From Rhodobacteraceae bacterium NBU2976 (lineage in GTDB: Bacteria > Pseudomonadota > Alphaproteobacteria > Rhodobacterales > Rhodobacteraceae), in contig JALPRQ010000001.1 of NCBI GenBank assembly GCA_023630215.1, forward strand, positions 2,046,001 through 2,110,000: DNA of 64,000 nucleotides. Direction: 5' to 3'. The position numbers and the translations under genes are program-made. Below, in pieces: positions 27,250 through 36,780 of this stretch (position 1 is its first letter; the number at the start of each line of letters is the position of its first letter). The notes beneath the pieces were generated by a model. It was not told the origin of the DNA. It did not search any database and was given only the letters and a program-made list of their open reading frames with translations.

Positions 27250-28809
27250 ATGTTCTGGCGGTTGGCCATTGTTGGTGTGTGGTGTTTCGTGGCAAGTCCT
27301 GTTGCCGCGCAGGCACCATTGAGCGCGATTGACTGGTTGACCGAAAGCTTGGAAAACCCGCCCGAAAGCAGCACACAGCCGATTTCCGCCCCGATGATCC
27401 CGCAACCTATTCAGGAAGTGTTTATCACCGACGGTGTGTCAACCGGTTCACCTGACTCGTTGGGATTGCTCTCACCGACGGTTACCGGGTTCTCGGCAAA
27501 TCTTTGGGGGGGGACTTCGTCTCGGGATATTGCGCTCGCGATCCGAAACTTTCCGACGACCGGCTATCCCGAAGCCATCAATGTTTTTCGCCGGATTCTG
27601 TTGGCGCAGGCCAATCCGCCCTTTGATGTGACCGCACAGGGGCAGGTGTTGCAGGCGCGTTTGGCAAAGCTTTATGAAATTGGCGCGCTGGATGCGGCCG
27701 AGGCGATCTATCTTCAGATTGAAAACGTGACCCCTCAGCTGTTCGAGCAATCCTTCCGTGTTGCGATCCTGACCGATCGAACCACCGAAATCTGCAACCT
27801 GTTGGCAGACTACCCTGCCCTGTCGAACGACTTGTCGACACGCACCTATTGCTTGGCAAGATCGGGCGACTGGAACGCCGCCGCCATGACCGTGTCATTG
27901 GGGGCGAGTATTGGCGCGATCAATCCTACACGTGAAGAGATGTTGATCCGGTTTCTGGACCCGGAACTGTTCGAGGGCGAAGAAGACCCAGACCCGCCCG
28001 TTCCGATGACGGCGATGGATTTCGTGTTGCGTGAGGCGCTGTTGATGGCGCGTCCCCCCGGTCAACTGCATCTGGCATATCTGTATCGTGACATCGGACT
28101 GCGCGCGCCGTTGCGGACGCGGATCGAAGCGTCCGAAAGACTGGTTCGAGCAGGCGCATTGCCCGGCAGCCTTTTATTCAATGCCTATCGCACGGGGGCA
28201 CCAGCATCGTCAGGTGGGGTGTGGGAACGTGCAGCGGCAATCCAGCAGCTGGATGCAGCGCTGGAATCGGGTGAAGACAATCTGATATCTGAAGCGATCG
28301 CATATGCGGTAAGCGAGATGGCGAAAATCGGATTGCTGGTGGCGTTTGCCGAGGAATATGCTGACAGTTTCAGTGAACTTGATTATGGCCCAGCCTATGC
28401 CGAGACGGCGGGAATAATCTGGGATATGTTGCATCTGGCCGATGTCGCGGTTTACGGATGGGAACAGGCGGACAATCTGACCGAACGGCAAAGTCTGGCC
28501 CATAGGATCGTTGCCCGCGAGGCAATCATCCTCGAAGAACAACCCGATGACCTAATCTTGGCGGCCGTAATCGACGGTTTGTCGGACGAGCCACCCACGT
28601 CGTTGGCGGCGCGTGATCTGATCAAAATGTTGGAAGGGGGCAATCAGGGATTGGCCATTCTGGGAGCGTTGCGGTTACTGGCCAACGCAGCGGACACACC
28701 GCCCGACGACATTCGCACGGCCCTATTTGTTTTGCGCGCTGCCGGGCAGGAAAGTGCTGCGCGACGGATCGCTGTACAAATCCTGTTGTTACCGGACGAG
28801 GCAGTCTGA
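27250..28809 (+). CDS. exported helical-repeat protein of unknown function
   Basis: 519 residues. Signal peptide about 1-22 (GVWCFVASPVAAQA), a proline/serine-rich stretch to about 60, then an almost all-alpha body with repeat-like units (FPTTGYPEAINVFRRILLA, KLYEIGALDAAEAIYLQI, CLARSGDWNAAAMTVSLGA) suggesting a TPR/HEAT-type superhelix in the periplasm. No enzymatic motif. Its stop overlaps the xerD start (TGATG). I recall similar proteins upstream of xerD in other roseobacters; role unknown. Confidence 0.7.
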   Translation: MFWRLAIVGVWCFVASPVAAQAPLSAIDWLTESLENPPESSTQPISAPMIPQPIQEVFITDGVSTGSPDSLGLLSPTVTGFSANLWGGTSSRDIALAIRNFPTTGYPEAINVFRRILLAQANPPFDVTAQGQVLQARLAKLYEIGALDAAEAIYLQIENVTPQLFEQSFRVAILTDRTTEICNLLADYPALSNDLSTRTYCLARSGDWNAAAMTVSLGASIGAINPTREEMLIRFLDPELFEGEEDPDPPVPMTAMDFVLREALLMARPPGQLHLAYLYRDIGLRAPLRTRIEASERLVRAGALPGSLLFNAYRTGAPASSGGVWERAAAIQQLDAALESGEDNLISEAIAYAVSEMAKIGLLVAFAEEYADSFSELDYGPAYAETAGIIWDMLHLADVAVYGWEQADNLTERQSLAHRIVAREAIILEEQPDDLILAAVIDGLSDEPPTSLAARDLIKMLEGGNQGLAILGALRLLANAADTPPDDIRTALFVLRAAGQESAARRIAVQILLLPDEAV

Positions 28810-29717
28810 TGTCCCATCACTGGTTGCCTGTCTTTCTAGAGGCAATGCAAGCGGAACAGGATGCAGCCGACAACACTTTGCAGGCCTATGCCCGAGATTT
28901 GCGGGGGTTTCTGGATCATCTGGATCGCAAGGGCATAACACCCGAGGATGCCACACGCGGCGATATCGAAACCTATCTGATCGCGCTGGAAGCAGAGGGT
29001 TTGGCGCAATCCACCCGTGCCCGGAGACTGTCGGCAATACGGCAACTTTATCGGTTTGCCTTTCTGGAAGGCTGGCGAATGGATGATCCGGCGGGACTGA
29101 TTTCGGGGCCCAAAAAGCGGCGATCCTTGCCCAAAACCCTGTCCGAGGAGGATGTGGACGCGCTGCTGGACACCGCGCGGCATTTTGGAAAGTCCGAGGC
29201 AGATCGGGTGCGCAACACCTGCCTGATGGAAATGCTATATGCCACCGGATTGCGGGTGTCGGAACTGGTCGGTTTGCCAGTTTCCGCGACACGCGGTGAT
29301 CCGCGGATGATTTTGGTGCGCGGCAAAGGTGGCAAGGAACGCATGGTGCCTCTGTCGGGGGACGCGCGCGAAGCGTTGGCGAATTGGCTGACGGTGCGCG
29401 ATGCGGCAGAGGCCGAGGCGAAGGTGAAATCGCCGTTTCTGTTTCCGTCCCGCGGGAAGAAAGGACATTTGACGCGTGAGGCGTTTTTCCTGCTGGTGAA
29501 AGAATTGGCGGTGGCTGCCGGGCTGGACCCCAAAGGGATATCACCACACGTCCTGCGCCATGCCTTTGCCACGCATCTGCTGGCCCATGGGGCGGATTTG
29601 CGCTCTATCCAGGCGCTGCTGGGTCATGCGGATGTGGCCACGACGGAAATTTACACCCATGTGCTGGAGGAGCGGCTGAAGGAGCTGGTGTTCGAAAAGC
29701 ACCCGCTGGCGCGTTAG
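28809..29717 (+). CDS. xerD: tyrosine recombinase XerD
   Basis: 302 residues. SAM-like N-terminal domain (about 5-90), then the catalytic domain with Arg149 (ATGLRVSEL), Lys173, His247 and Arg250 (HVLRHAF), His273 and nucleophile Tyr282 (TEIYTHV). Length and position of residues fit XerD, which resolves chromosome dimers at dif with XerC. The C-terminal ELVFEKHPLAR is also XerD-like. XerC cannot be fully excluded. Coupled to the upstream exported-protein gene; overlaps the convergent phosphoesterase by four bases. Confidence 0.9.
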   Translation: MSHHWLPVFLEAMQAEQDAADNTLQAYARDLRGFLDHLDRKGITPEDATRGDIETYLIALEAEGLAQSTRARRLSAIRQLYRFAFLEGWRMDDPAGLISGPKKRRSLPKTLSEEDVDALLDTARHFGKSEADRVRNTCLMEMLYATGLRVSELVGLPVSATRGDPRMILVRGKGGKERMVPLSGDAREALANWLTVRDAAEAEAKVKSPFLFPSRGKKGHLTREAFFLLVKELAVAAGLDPKGISPHVLRHAFATHLLAHGADLRSIQALLGHADVATTEIYTHVLEERLKELVFEKHPLAR

Positions 29718-30511
29718 CGGCGCAGGGTTTCGGGGAGGATATCCTCAGACGGCCAATAACCGGTTTCAAGCGCTGTGTCGTATCCTTGGGTCAGACCCGC
29801 GTCGCGCATGGCGGATTGGGCGGATTGCCAGTCATATGTCAGATGATGAATTTCCGGCTGTTTGTCGATCAGAACGAAACGAGTGCGCGTGTCGCCATCA
29901 TGCGGCGGCATACCAATAGCGCCAGCATTGATCCACAATTTGCCAAGGACAGGGCGGACAAATGGCATGCCGGAATGTCCGGCGATGATCGCATCGACCG
30001 GTCCGATTGCCGCTTCGATGGCTTTGATTTCTTCGGTAAAAACCTGTTCAGGAGATACCGACCAGATAAACCGACTGATGTCGGTAAACCCGCCATGGAT
30101 CATCGCATAGCGCAAACGCTGATGGGTGAACGTGATTATGTCCGGCAACCTCGCCATCCAGTTGCGGCTGTCTGGGCTGATTTGGCCCAGCGCATAGGGA
30201 TACCAGCCGCGCGACAGGATCGAACATTGAGACCCCTCTTCAAACCCGCACCCGCAATCGTCAGCGCCTTCTGCGAGCTGTTTTTCGCAGTTCCCGGCAA
30301 TCGTGGGATAGCCTTGACCCGCCACGAACCGGGTGGTGGGGTCTGCATCGGCGCAATAAGCCACAACGTCACCCGTGCAGATCATGTTGGTGGTTGGAAT
30401 ATCCAGCGCCTTGGCTTGGTCTGACAGGGCCTGCAATGCCTGAAGATTGGAATACGGACCGCCAAAGGCCAGAACCGGTCCATTTAACCGCCCTAAATCC
30501 CGATGCTTCAT
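29714..30511 (-). CDS. metallophosphoesterase-fold protein with altered first motif
   Basis: 265 residues aligned with YfcE/serine-threonine-phosphatase-like proteins: CTGDVVAYC (Gly-Asp at 47-48), GNCEK (73-77), MIHGG and GHSGMPF are recognisable. The first motif, normally Asp-X-His, reads GGPYSN (17-22), so two metal ligands appear to be missing, and the GHTH motif reads GHSG. A cysteine group DDCGCGF lies near 84-90. It may be a non-canonical or inactive phosphoesterase. Cytoplasmic, monocistronic. Confidence 0.75.
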   Translation of the reverse strand: MKHRDLGRLNGPVLAFGGPYSNLQALQALSDQAKALDIPTTNMICTGDVVAYCADADPTTRFVAGQGYPTIAGNCEKQLAEGADDCGCGFEEGSQCSILSRGWYPYALGQISPDSRNWMARLPDIITFTHQRLRYAMIHGGFTDISRFIWSVSPEQVFTEEIKAIEAAIGPVDAIIAGHSGMPFVRPVLGKLWINAGAIGMPPHDGDTRTRFVLIDKQPEIHHLTYDWQSAQSAMRDAGLTQGYDTALETGYWPSEDILPETLRR

Positions 30512-30588
30512 CCCTGCCCCGCTTGCGGAAACCCTATTGAATCCCCATAAAGAGGCTCACATCATTGCATTGCAAGGAGCAAATCTGC

Positions 30589-31890
30589 ATGGACGGCGCA
30601 ACTGGCGAAATCGTGAGTTGGGATTGGGCATTCTGGGGGTCGGTTGGTGCGATTATCGTGCTGCTGCTTTTGTCGGCATTTTTCTCGGGGTCGGAAACAG
30701 CTTTGACGGCGGCGAGCCGGGCGAAGCTGCACGGATTGGCCGAAGGTGGGTCCAATGGGGCCAAGCGCGCGTTGAAACTGACCGAAGATAGTGAACGGCT
30801 GATCGGGGCGGTGTTGCTTGGCAACAATATGGTGAATATTCTCGCGACCTCGTTGGCGACATCGCTGCTGACCCTGTTGTTTGGGTCATCTGGCGTGGCG
30901 TTGGCGACATTGGTGATGACCACACTGGTGCTGATATTTTCCGAAGTGATGCCAAAGACTTATGCGATCACCAATCCGGAAACAGCCGCGACGCGCGTCT
31001 CTGCGCCAATCAGTCTGGTCGTTTGGCTGTTGTCGCCGATTGTTTCTGTTGTGCGTTTTTTGGTACGGGGTTTGTTATGGGTATTTGGCGTGAAAACCGA
31101 TCCCAATACAAATGTGTTGGCGCATCAGGAAATCGCCGAAGCGATCGCGCTACACCATTCCGAAGGAGGCGTACAGAAGGACGACCGCGACCGCTTGCTG
31201 GGTGCACTGGACCTACGCCATCGCGAGGTTGAGGAAATCATGCTTCACCGTTCGAACATCGAAATGGTGGATGCGGATTCGCGTCCTGATGCGATTATCG
31301 CGCAATGTATTGCCTCACCCTACACGCGAATTCCGGTTTTCAAGGATCAGCCCGAAAATATCATTGGCGTAATCCATTCCAAGGACCTGTTGCGCCGCGT
31401 GAATGCCATTCTGCGCGAGGAAGGCGGGACACTGGAAGATTTCGACGTTACCGAAGTGGCGATGGAGCCATATTTTGTGCCCGAGACCACCTCGCTTGAC
31501 GATCAGATGCGGCAGTTTCTACGTCGCAAAGCGCATTTCGCGCTTGTTGTGGATGAATACGGATCGCTTCAGGGGCTGATTACGCTGGAAGATATTCTGG
31601 AAGAAATCGTTGGCGAAATTTCGGACGAACATGATGTGACCGAGGACGAAATCTCGCGCAATAAGGATGGGTCAATTGTAGTGGATGGCACAACCACGAT
31701 CCGAGATGTGAACAGATCCTGCGACTGGAATCTGCCCGACGACGAAGCAAACACGATTGCCGGGCTGATCATCCATGAAAGCCAGTCCATCCCCAACGCC
31801 GGGCAAGTGTTCAATTTCCACGGCTATCGGTTCGAAGTGCTGGAACGTGAACGCAACCGGTTGGCGAAGGTGCGGATCCGCAGGCTTTAG
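30589..31890 (+). CDS. CNNM/CorC-type transporter-associated membrane protein
   Basis: 433 residues from the ATG at 30589 (AAGGAG nine bases upstream). The DUF21/CNNM membrane domain (about 10-190; ALTAASRAKLHGLAE, GAVLLGNNMVNILAT, ALVFSE-like segment LIFSEVMPKTYAI) is followed by a CBS pair (about 205-330; FALVVDEYGSLQGLITLEDILEEIVGEI) and a CorC/HlyC C-terminal domain. Family members are linked to Mg/Co export or regulation of metal transport. Older hemolysin annotation is not supported by any toxin feature. Confidence 0.9.
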   Translation: MDGATGEIVSWDWAFWGSVGAIIVLLLLSAFFSGSETALTAASRAKLHGLAEGGSNGAKRALKLTEDSERLIGAVLLGNNMVNILATSLATSLLTLLFGSSGVALATLVMTTLVLIFSEVMPKTYAITNPETAATRVSAPISLVVWLLSPIVSVVRFLVRGLLWVFGVKTDPNTNVLAHQEIAEAIALHHSEGGVQKDDRDRLLGALDLRHREVEEIMLHRSNIEMVDADSRPDAIIAQCIASPYTRIPVFKDQPENIIGVIHSKDLLRRVNAILREEGGTLEDFDVTEVAMEPYFVPETTSLDDQMRQFLRRKAHFALVVDEYGSLQGLITLEDILEEIVGEISDEHDVTEDEISRNKDGSIVVDGTTTIRDVNRSCDWNLPDDEANTIAGLIIHESQSIPNAGQVFNFHGYRFEVLERERNRLAKVRIRRL

Positions 31891-31895
31891 GGGGG

Positions 31896-33410
31896 TTATT
31901 TCCCCTTAAAGATCGAGCCGAAGATACCGCGGATGATGCGGCGGCCTGTGGTGCCTTTCAATTCCTTGATTACCGCACCAGTCAGAGCCTCGCCGAATCC
32001 TTCTTCTTTCTTCGTGCGTTTGGCTGGTTTCGCGTCGGGGTCGTAGCGGCGGGCGGATTTGAACTCGCGCTCTTCTGTTTCGGTCTTCTCAGCCTCCGCT
32101 GCTGCGCTTTCTGCGCGTTTTAGCAGGATTTCATAGGCAGATTCGCGGTCTTGCGGGGTGTCATACAAACCCGTCACTGGGGACGCGGCCATGATCTGTT
32201 TGCGTTCATCCATGTCGATGGGACCAAGGCGGCTGGAGGGCGGGCGGATCAGGGTGCGTTGCACAACGGACGGTGCGCCCTTGGCTTCCAGTAGGGACAC
32301 AACCGCCTCGCCCACACCGACCTCCATAATCGCGGTTTCGGTGTCGAAATCTGGGTTGGGGCGGAAGGTTTCGGCCGCTGCCCGCAAGGCTTTCTGATCG
32401 CGCGGTGTAAAGGCGCGAAGCGCGTGCTGGATGCGGTTACCAAGCTGGCCGAGGATGTCCCCCGGCACATCGTCGGGGTTTTGCGTGATGAAGAACACGC
32501 CAACGCCTTTGGAGCGGATCAGTCGGGCAACCTGTTCAACCTTGTCGACCAGCGCCTTCGGGGCGTCGTCGAACAGCAAATGCGCCTCGTCAAAGAAGAA
32601 CACGAATTTGGGTTTGTCTGGGTCACCGACTTCGGGCAGGTTTTCAAACAATTCGGACAGCATCCATAACAGGAAGGTCGCGTAAAGGCGGGGTGACTGC
32701 ATCAGACGGTCCGCGGCGAGGATGTTGATCCGTCCCTCCCCGCTTGGACTTGTCGCGATCATGTCATCAAGGTTCAGCGCCGGTTCTCCAAAAAATCCGC
32801 TCGCACCCTGATTTTCCAAGACCAATAGCCGCCGTTGAATGGCACCAACAGAGGCGGACGAGACATTGCCATAGCGAAGCGTCAATTCGTCGGCGTTTTC
32901 ACCGATCCAGACCAACAGGGATTGCAGATCCTTTAGGTCCAGAAGCAACAGCCCCTGTTCGTCCGCCAGACGGAAGGCGATGTTAAGGATCCCCTCCTGC
33001 GCCTCGGTCAGCTCCAGCAGTCGCGATAGCAGCAGCGGGCCCATTTCGGACACGGTGGCGCGGATGGGATGACCCTTTTCACCGAACATGTCCCAAAAGA
33101 CGACGGGGAAGCTGTCATAGCCAAAATCGGTAAAACCGATGGTTTGGGCGCGGGAAATCAGTTTTTCGTGCAGCTTGTGTTCTGGGGAGCCAGCCACCGA
33201 CAGACCCGAAAGGTCACCCTTCACGTCCGACAGAAACACCGGCACCCCTTGTTTGGAAAAGCTTTCCGCCAGAATTTGCAGGGTCACGGTTTTGCCGGTT
33301 CCGGTCGCCCCCGCGATTAGCCCGTGGCGGTTGGCGTATTTCAACAAAAGGTTCTGAGCCTCGGCGTAATCCTTGCCGCCACCGCCAATAAATATGCGAT
33401 CTGTTTCCAT
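31896..33410 (-). CDS. HerA-like ATPase (DUF853)
   Basis: 504 residues. Walker A GATGTGKT at 33-40, then [13 protein letters not shown], Walker [16 protein letters not shown] and arginine-finger-region [28 protein letters not shown]. Typical of bacterial DUF853 proteins related to the HerA/FtsK motor ATPases. The C-terminal 70 residues are a basic/acidic coiled region ([19 protein letters not shown]) before a short hydrophobic end. The role in DNA processing or elsewhere is unproven. Confidence 0.88.
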   Translation of the reverse strand: METDRIFIGGGGKDYAEAQNLLLKYANRHGLIAGATGTGKTVTLQILAESFSKQGVPVFLSDVKGDLSGLSVAGSPEHKLHEKLISRAQTIGFTDFGYDSFPVVFWDMFGEKGHPIRATVSEMGPLLLSRLLELTEAQEGILNIAFRLADEQGLLLLDLKDLQSLLVWIGENADELTLRYGNVSSASVGAIQRRLLVLENQGASGFFGEPALNLDDMIATSPSGEGRINILAADRLMQSPRLYATFLLWMLSELFENLPEVGDPDKPKFVFFFDEAHLLFDDAPKALVDKVEQVARLIRSKGVGVFFITQNPDDVPGDILGQLGNRIQHALRAFTPRDQKALRAAAETFRPNPDFDTETAIMEVGVGEAVVSLLEAKGAPSVVQRTLIRPPSSRLGPIDMDERKQIMAASPVTGLYDTPQDRESAYEILLKRAESAAAEAEKTETEEREFKSARRYDPDAKPAKRTKKEEGFGEALTGAVIKELKGTTGRRIIRGIFGSIFKGK

Positions 33411-33570
33411 GAATTCATCTCCAATTCCCCGTTATCGAGACCCTATCGGATTCACGTTCGAATGCCAGCGTAAAGTCGCTGGCAGATGTTGCATAAGGTT
33501 GACTTCACGAGAGCTTCCTGACACCAGTAGGACCGAGTGAAATCGAGGTATAAAAGGGGCATATCCTATC

Positions 33571-34146
33571 ATGCGTATTTTACATGTTCTTGCCATTCTG
33601 GCTTCATTGGGAGCGCCGGTTGTGGCGCAAGAGACGACCGAAGGCACAACCGATCCCGTTGCGGCGGCAAACGAAGCCTTTCCAGTCAATGGATTGCAGG
33701 AACAACCACAGGAAGTTATCCGGGCGTCGCATGGCGATTGGGAAATCCGCTGTGCCGGGGAAACCGACAATTGCTTCATGTACCAGCTGTTGCTGAATGG
33801 TGAAGGCACACCGGTTGCAGAATTGTCGCTGATCAAACTGCCGATTGGCAGTGAAGCGGTGGCCGGGGCGACGGTGGTTGCGCCACTGGGCACAGTGTTG
33901 ACCCGTGGCCTGACCTTCATCATTGATGACGGCGAGGCAACGACCTATCCGTTCAGCTGGTGCACACGTCCGGGATGTTTTGCTCGATTTGGCCTGACAG
34001 ACCTTGTGATTCAGACCATGCAGAATGGGACTGAACTGAAACTGGTTGTGTTTTCTGTCCAGAATGCACAGGCCCCGATCGAAGTGACCGCGTCACTGAA
34101 CGGGTTTACGGCTGCATTTGAAGAATTGCCCAACCAGGCTAATTGA
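33571..34146 (+). CDS. invasion-associated locus B (IalB) family protein
   Basis: 191 residues with signal peptide about 1-19 (ending VVAQ). The mature domain carries the IalB pattern GDWEIRCAGETDNCFMYQLL and the second cysteine pair WCTRPGCFARFGL, with conserved GTVLTRGLTF between. Periplasmic. Despite the name these proteins are widespread in free-living roseobacters and their function is unknown. It overlaps the convergent ketoacyl synthase gene by eight bases. Confidence 0.87.
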   Translation: MRILHVLAILASLGAPVVAQETTEGTTDPVAAANEAFPVNGLQEQPQEVIRASHGDWEIRCAGETDNCFMYQLLLNGEGTPVAELSLIKLPIGSEAVAGATVVAPLGTVLTRGLTFIIDDGEATTYPFSWCTRPGCFARFGLTDLVIQTMQNGTELKLVVFSVQNAQAPIEVTASLNGFTAAFEELPNQAN

Positions 34147-35350
34147 ATTTTCTGAGCGCGAGAACCGCGTTCAATCCCCCAAAAGCAAATGCATTAGAGA
34201 GCGCGACGTCAACCTTGGCGTCGCGCGCTTCGTTTGGAACAACGTCAAGGTCGCAATCGGGATCTGGTTCCTCGTACCCAATCGTTGGAGCAATGATCCC
34301 ATCGCGCAGCGCCATGATGCAGGCCAGCAATTCGACAGCTCCGGTGCCCCCGATCAAGTGACCGTGCATGGATTTTGTCGAGGAAATCATCAGGCGATCT
34401 GCATGGGCACCAAACACCTGCCGCACGGCGGCGCATTCGGTTTTGTCATTCGCCGTGGTGCCAGTGCCATGCGCATTGATATAGCCCACCTGTTCCCTGT
34501 CGATCGCGGCATCCGCCAGGGCCCCAGCGATGGCACGCGCTGCACCATCCTGATTTGGCGTGACGATGTCGGAGGCGTCCGAGGTCATGGCAAACCCGAT
34601 CACTTCAGCCAGGATTTCTGCCCCGCGGGTTTTGGCGTGCTCCAGTTCTTCGAACACAAAAATTGCGGCACCTTCACCCTGCACCATTCCGTTCCGAGTC
34701 TTGGAGAAAGGTCGACAGGCATCTTTGGACATCACGCGCAGACCTTCCCATGCCTTGATGCCCCCAAAAACCAACATGCTTTCGGACCCGCCCGTCAGCA
34801 TCACATCGGTCATGCCAGTGCGGATCATCTGGAAAGCCTGCCCCATCGCGTGGTTGGACGAGGCACAGGCAGTGGCAACAGTAAAGGTCGGTCCCTGCAA
34901 GTTGTAGGTCATCGAGACATTGCTGGCGGCTGAATTGGCCATCAGGCGGGGAACAACAAAAGGATGAACGCGGTTTTTCTGTTCTTCGTAGACCGCACGA
35001 TAATTGCTATCGAGCGTTTCCAGACCGGCCCCACCGGTCCCCAGCACCGCACCAGCGCGCGTGGCGAGCGCATCGGTGATCTCTAGCCCGCTTTGGTCAA
35101 ATGCTTCTTGGGCGGCGATTAAGGCGAATTGGGTGAATTTATCATACAGCGTCAGTTCTTGGCGGGTGAACAGGGATTCAGGATCGTAGTTCTTGACCTG
35201 ACCACCAATCTGAACCGACAGGCGATCCACATCGCGTAGATCTAGCGGGCCAATCCCACAGACCCCATTTTGCATCGCATTCAGGGTTTCACCCACTGAC
35301 CGTCCAAGTGCGTTGATGGCCCCTTGGCCGGTGATGACAACCCGACGCAT
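34139..35350 (-). CDS. beta-ketoacyl-ACP synthase (FabF-like)
   Basis: 403 residues from the ATG at 35350. Condensing enzyme with triad Cys162 (TACASSNHA), His294 (NAHGTGT) and His331, and Lys326 (STKSMHGHLIG). Claisen-condenses malonyl-ACP with acyl-ACP. It directly follows a dedicated acyl carrier protein gene and lpxD, suggesting a role in making acyl chains for lipid A or another envelope lipid rather than bulk fatty acids; that is inference from context. Confidence 0.88.
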   Translation of the reverse strand: MRRVVITGQGAINALGRSVGETLNAMQNGVCGIGPLDLRDVDRLSVQIGGQVKNYDPESLFTRQELTLYDKFTQFALIAAQEAFDQSGLEITDALATRAGAVLGTGGAGLETLDSNYRAVYEEQKNRVHPFVVPRLMANSAASNVSMTYNLQGPTFTVATACASSNHAMGQAFQMIRTGMTDVMLTGGSESMLVFGGIKAWEGLRVMSKDACRPFSKTRNGMVQGEGAAIFVFEELEHAKTRGAEILAEVIGFAMTSDASDIVTPNQDGAARAIAGALADAAIDREQVGYINAHGTGTTANDKTECAAVRQVFGAHADRLMISSTKSMHGHLIGGTGAVELLACIMALRDGIIAPTIGYEEPDPDCDLDVVPNEARDAKVDVALSNAFAFGGLNAVLALRKFN

Positions 35351-35356
35351 CAAGCT

Positions 35357-35620
35357 TTAGCCTTTCGCGGCAACAAGGCCTTCGACTGCCGTCACCATTG
35401 AAGATACATTGGTAATGTCAAAGTCGGAATCTGCCGGATCATTGGCGTTAAAGGGCACCTGCACATCAAATGTTTCTTCGATGGCAAAGACGGCCTCGAC
35501 CAACCCCAGCGAGTCGATACCCAGATCTTCCAAGGTCGCATCCATGGCAACTTCGGATGGCTCTAACACTGCCTGTTCGGCGATAATGGCAATCACCTTG
35601 TCCTTCACGGAATCGGACAT
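35357..35620 (-). CDS. acyl carrier protein
   Basis: 87 residues, helical, with the phosphopantetheine site Ser37 in LGIDSLGLVEAVFAIEE. Longer by a few residues than housekeeping AcpP (about 78) because of an insertion FNANDPADSDFD, reminiscent of the longer carrier proteins used for very-long-chain lipid A acylation. GGAGGG precedes the ATG. It lies 6 bases before the ketoacyl synthase gene and 32 bases after lpxD. Confidence 0.85.
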   Translation of the reverse strand: MSDSVKDKVIAIIAEQAVLEPSEVAMDATLEDLGIDSLGLVEAVFAIEETFDVQVPFNANDPADSDFDITNVSSMVTAVEGLVAAKG

Positions 35621-35652
35621 TCCAGTTCCCTCCAAACCTATCGGGTTACCCT

Positions 35653-36741
35653 CTACTCTGTCGTGGCCTTTATTGAAACCAATTTTTGCAGATTGTCGAC
35701 TTTCTGGAACAATCGCGGCAAGCGCCGGATCGCCTTGTAATTTTCGACATTGGTTTCCATTTTCACCGCCGGAGTGCCCATCATCGTCCGGTTCGAGGGC
35801 ACATTTGACAAAACTGCTGATGCGGCGGCAACCACCACGTTGTTGCCAATGGTAATGTGATCTGCGACCCCCACCTGTCCGGCAAGGATCACACCATCCC
35901 CCATCATGACGGACCCTGCCAACCCCACCTGACCGCACAGCAGACAATTTTTGCCGATTCGGCAATTGTGGCCAATCTGCACAAGGTTATCGATCTTGGT
36001 TCCATCACCAATCACGGTATCGCTGATGGTGCCCCGGTCGATGGTGGTATTGGCCCCCACTTCGACCCGATCCCCGATGATGACGGTGCCAAGTGAATTG
36101 ATCCGAGTGAATTCGGCGGGGTTATCCTGTGCCGTGACCTGGGTCATTTGCCGCGCTTCTTCGATCGCGCCGGGTTGAGGGGTAACAAAGGAGAATCCGT
36201 CCGAGCCAATATCGGCGTTCGGTTGCGAAATGAAATCATTTCCGATGCGAACCCGTGCCCCGATCCGCGTACCACTGTGCAGCAACGAATTGTCGCCAAT
36301 CAGGGCATGTTCGGATATCGAACAGTGCGAAAGAATACGAGCGTTTGCACCGATCTTTACGCCATGCCCAATATAGACAAAGGGGCCAATTGCGGCATTT
36401 GGGCCAATCTCGGCATCCGCTTCGATAACGGACGAGGGATGGATACCCGCCACCATTGGAGGGGTATCAAATATCCGGTTGATCCCGGCGAGAGCATATC
36501 GCGGACGCGGGACGAAAATCGCAGCTTCCAACCCCAAGGCCTGCCAATCCGCGCCATCCCACAAGACCGCAGCCTTTGCCTGACCGGCGGTCAACGCGTC
36601 CGCATATTTAGGGTCCATGGCCAGTGCCAGTTGATCAGCGGTTGCATCCTGAGGTTCTGCCGGTGCAATGATCTGCAACGACAAAGCGCCGACGGCTTTG
36701 GCCGCCAGCGCTTTGGCAATCTCTTCGACAGTGTGGGTCAT
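35653..36741 (-). CDS. lpxD: UDP-3-O-acylglucosamine N-acyltransferase
   Basis: 362 residues: N-terminal uridine-binding domain (1-100, FDTPPMVAGIHPSSVI at the junction), then hexapeptide repeats of a left-handed beta-helix from about 105 to 325, with catalytic His258 in VQIGHNC and substrate loop GSDGFSF at 179-185. Third step of lipid A synthesis. The usual neighbours bamA, fabZ and lpxA are absent; instead it is grouped with an L,D-transpeptidase, an acyl carrier protein and a ketoacyl synthase, so this may be a second lpxD paralogue. Confidence 0.92.
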   Translation of the reverse strand: MTHTVEEIAKALAAKAVGALSLQIIAPAEPQDATADQLALAMDPKYADALTAGQAKAAVLWDGADWQALGLEAAIFVPRPRYALAGINRIFDTPPMVAGIHPSSVIEADAEIGPNAAIGPFVYIGHGVKIGANARILSHCSISEHALIGDNSLLHSGTRIGARVRIGNDFISQPNADIGSDGFSFVTPQPGAIEEARQMTQVTAQDNPAEFTRINSLGTVIIGDRVEVGANTTIDRGTISDTVIGDGTKIDNLVQIGHNCRIGKNCLLCGQVGLAGSVMMGDGVILAGQVGVADHITIGNNVVVAAASAVLSNVPSNRTMMGTPAVKMETNVENYKAIRRLPRLFQKVDNLQKLVSIKATTE

Positions 36742-36780
36742 TTGGGCCTCGTGCTGTTGGGTATACCCGTCAACAGCTAT

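Noticed and set aside
28809-29717. Integrase of a mobile element
   Set aside because: Residue spacing and operon context match chromosomal XerD; no attachment repeat, phage or transposon genes nearby.
30589-31890. Hemolysin annotation for the CBS-domain membrane protein
   Set aside because: The CNNM/CorC domain architecture fits metal transport; no toxin feature is visible.
35621-35965. N-terminal extension of the acyl carrier protein frame
   Set aside because: The extension overlaps lpxD in another frame, while the ATG at 35620 has GGAGGG and the normal carrier-protein length.
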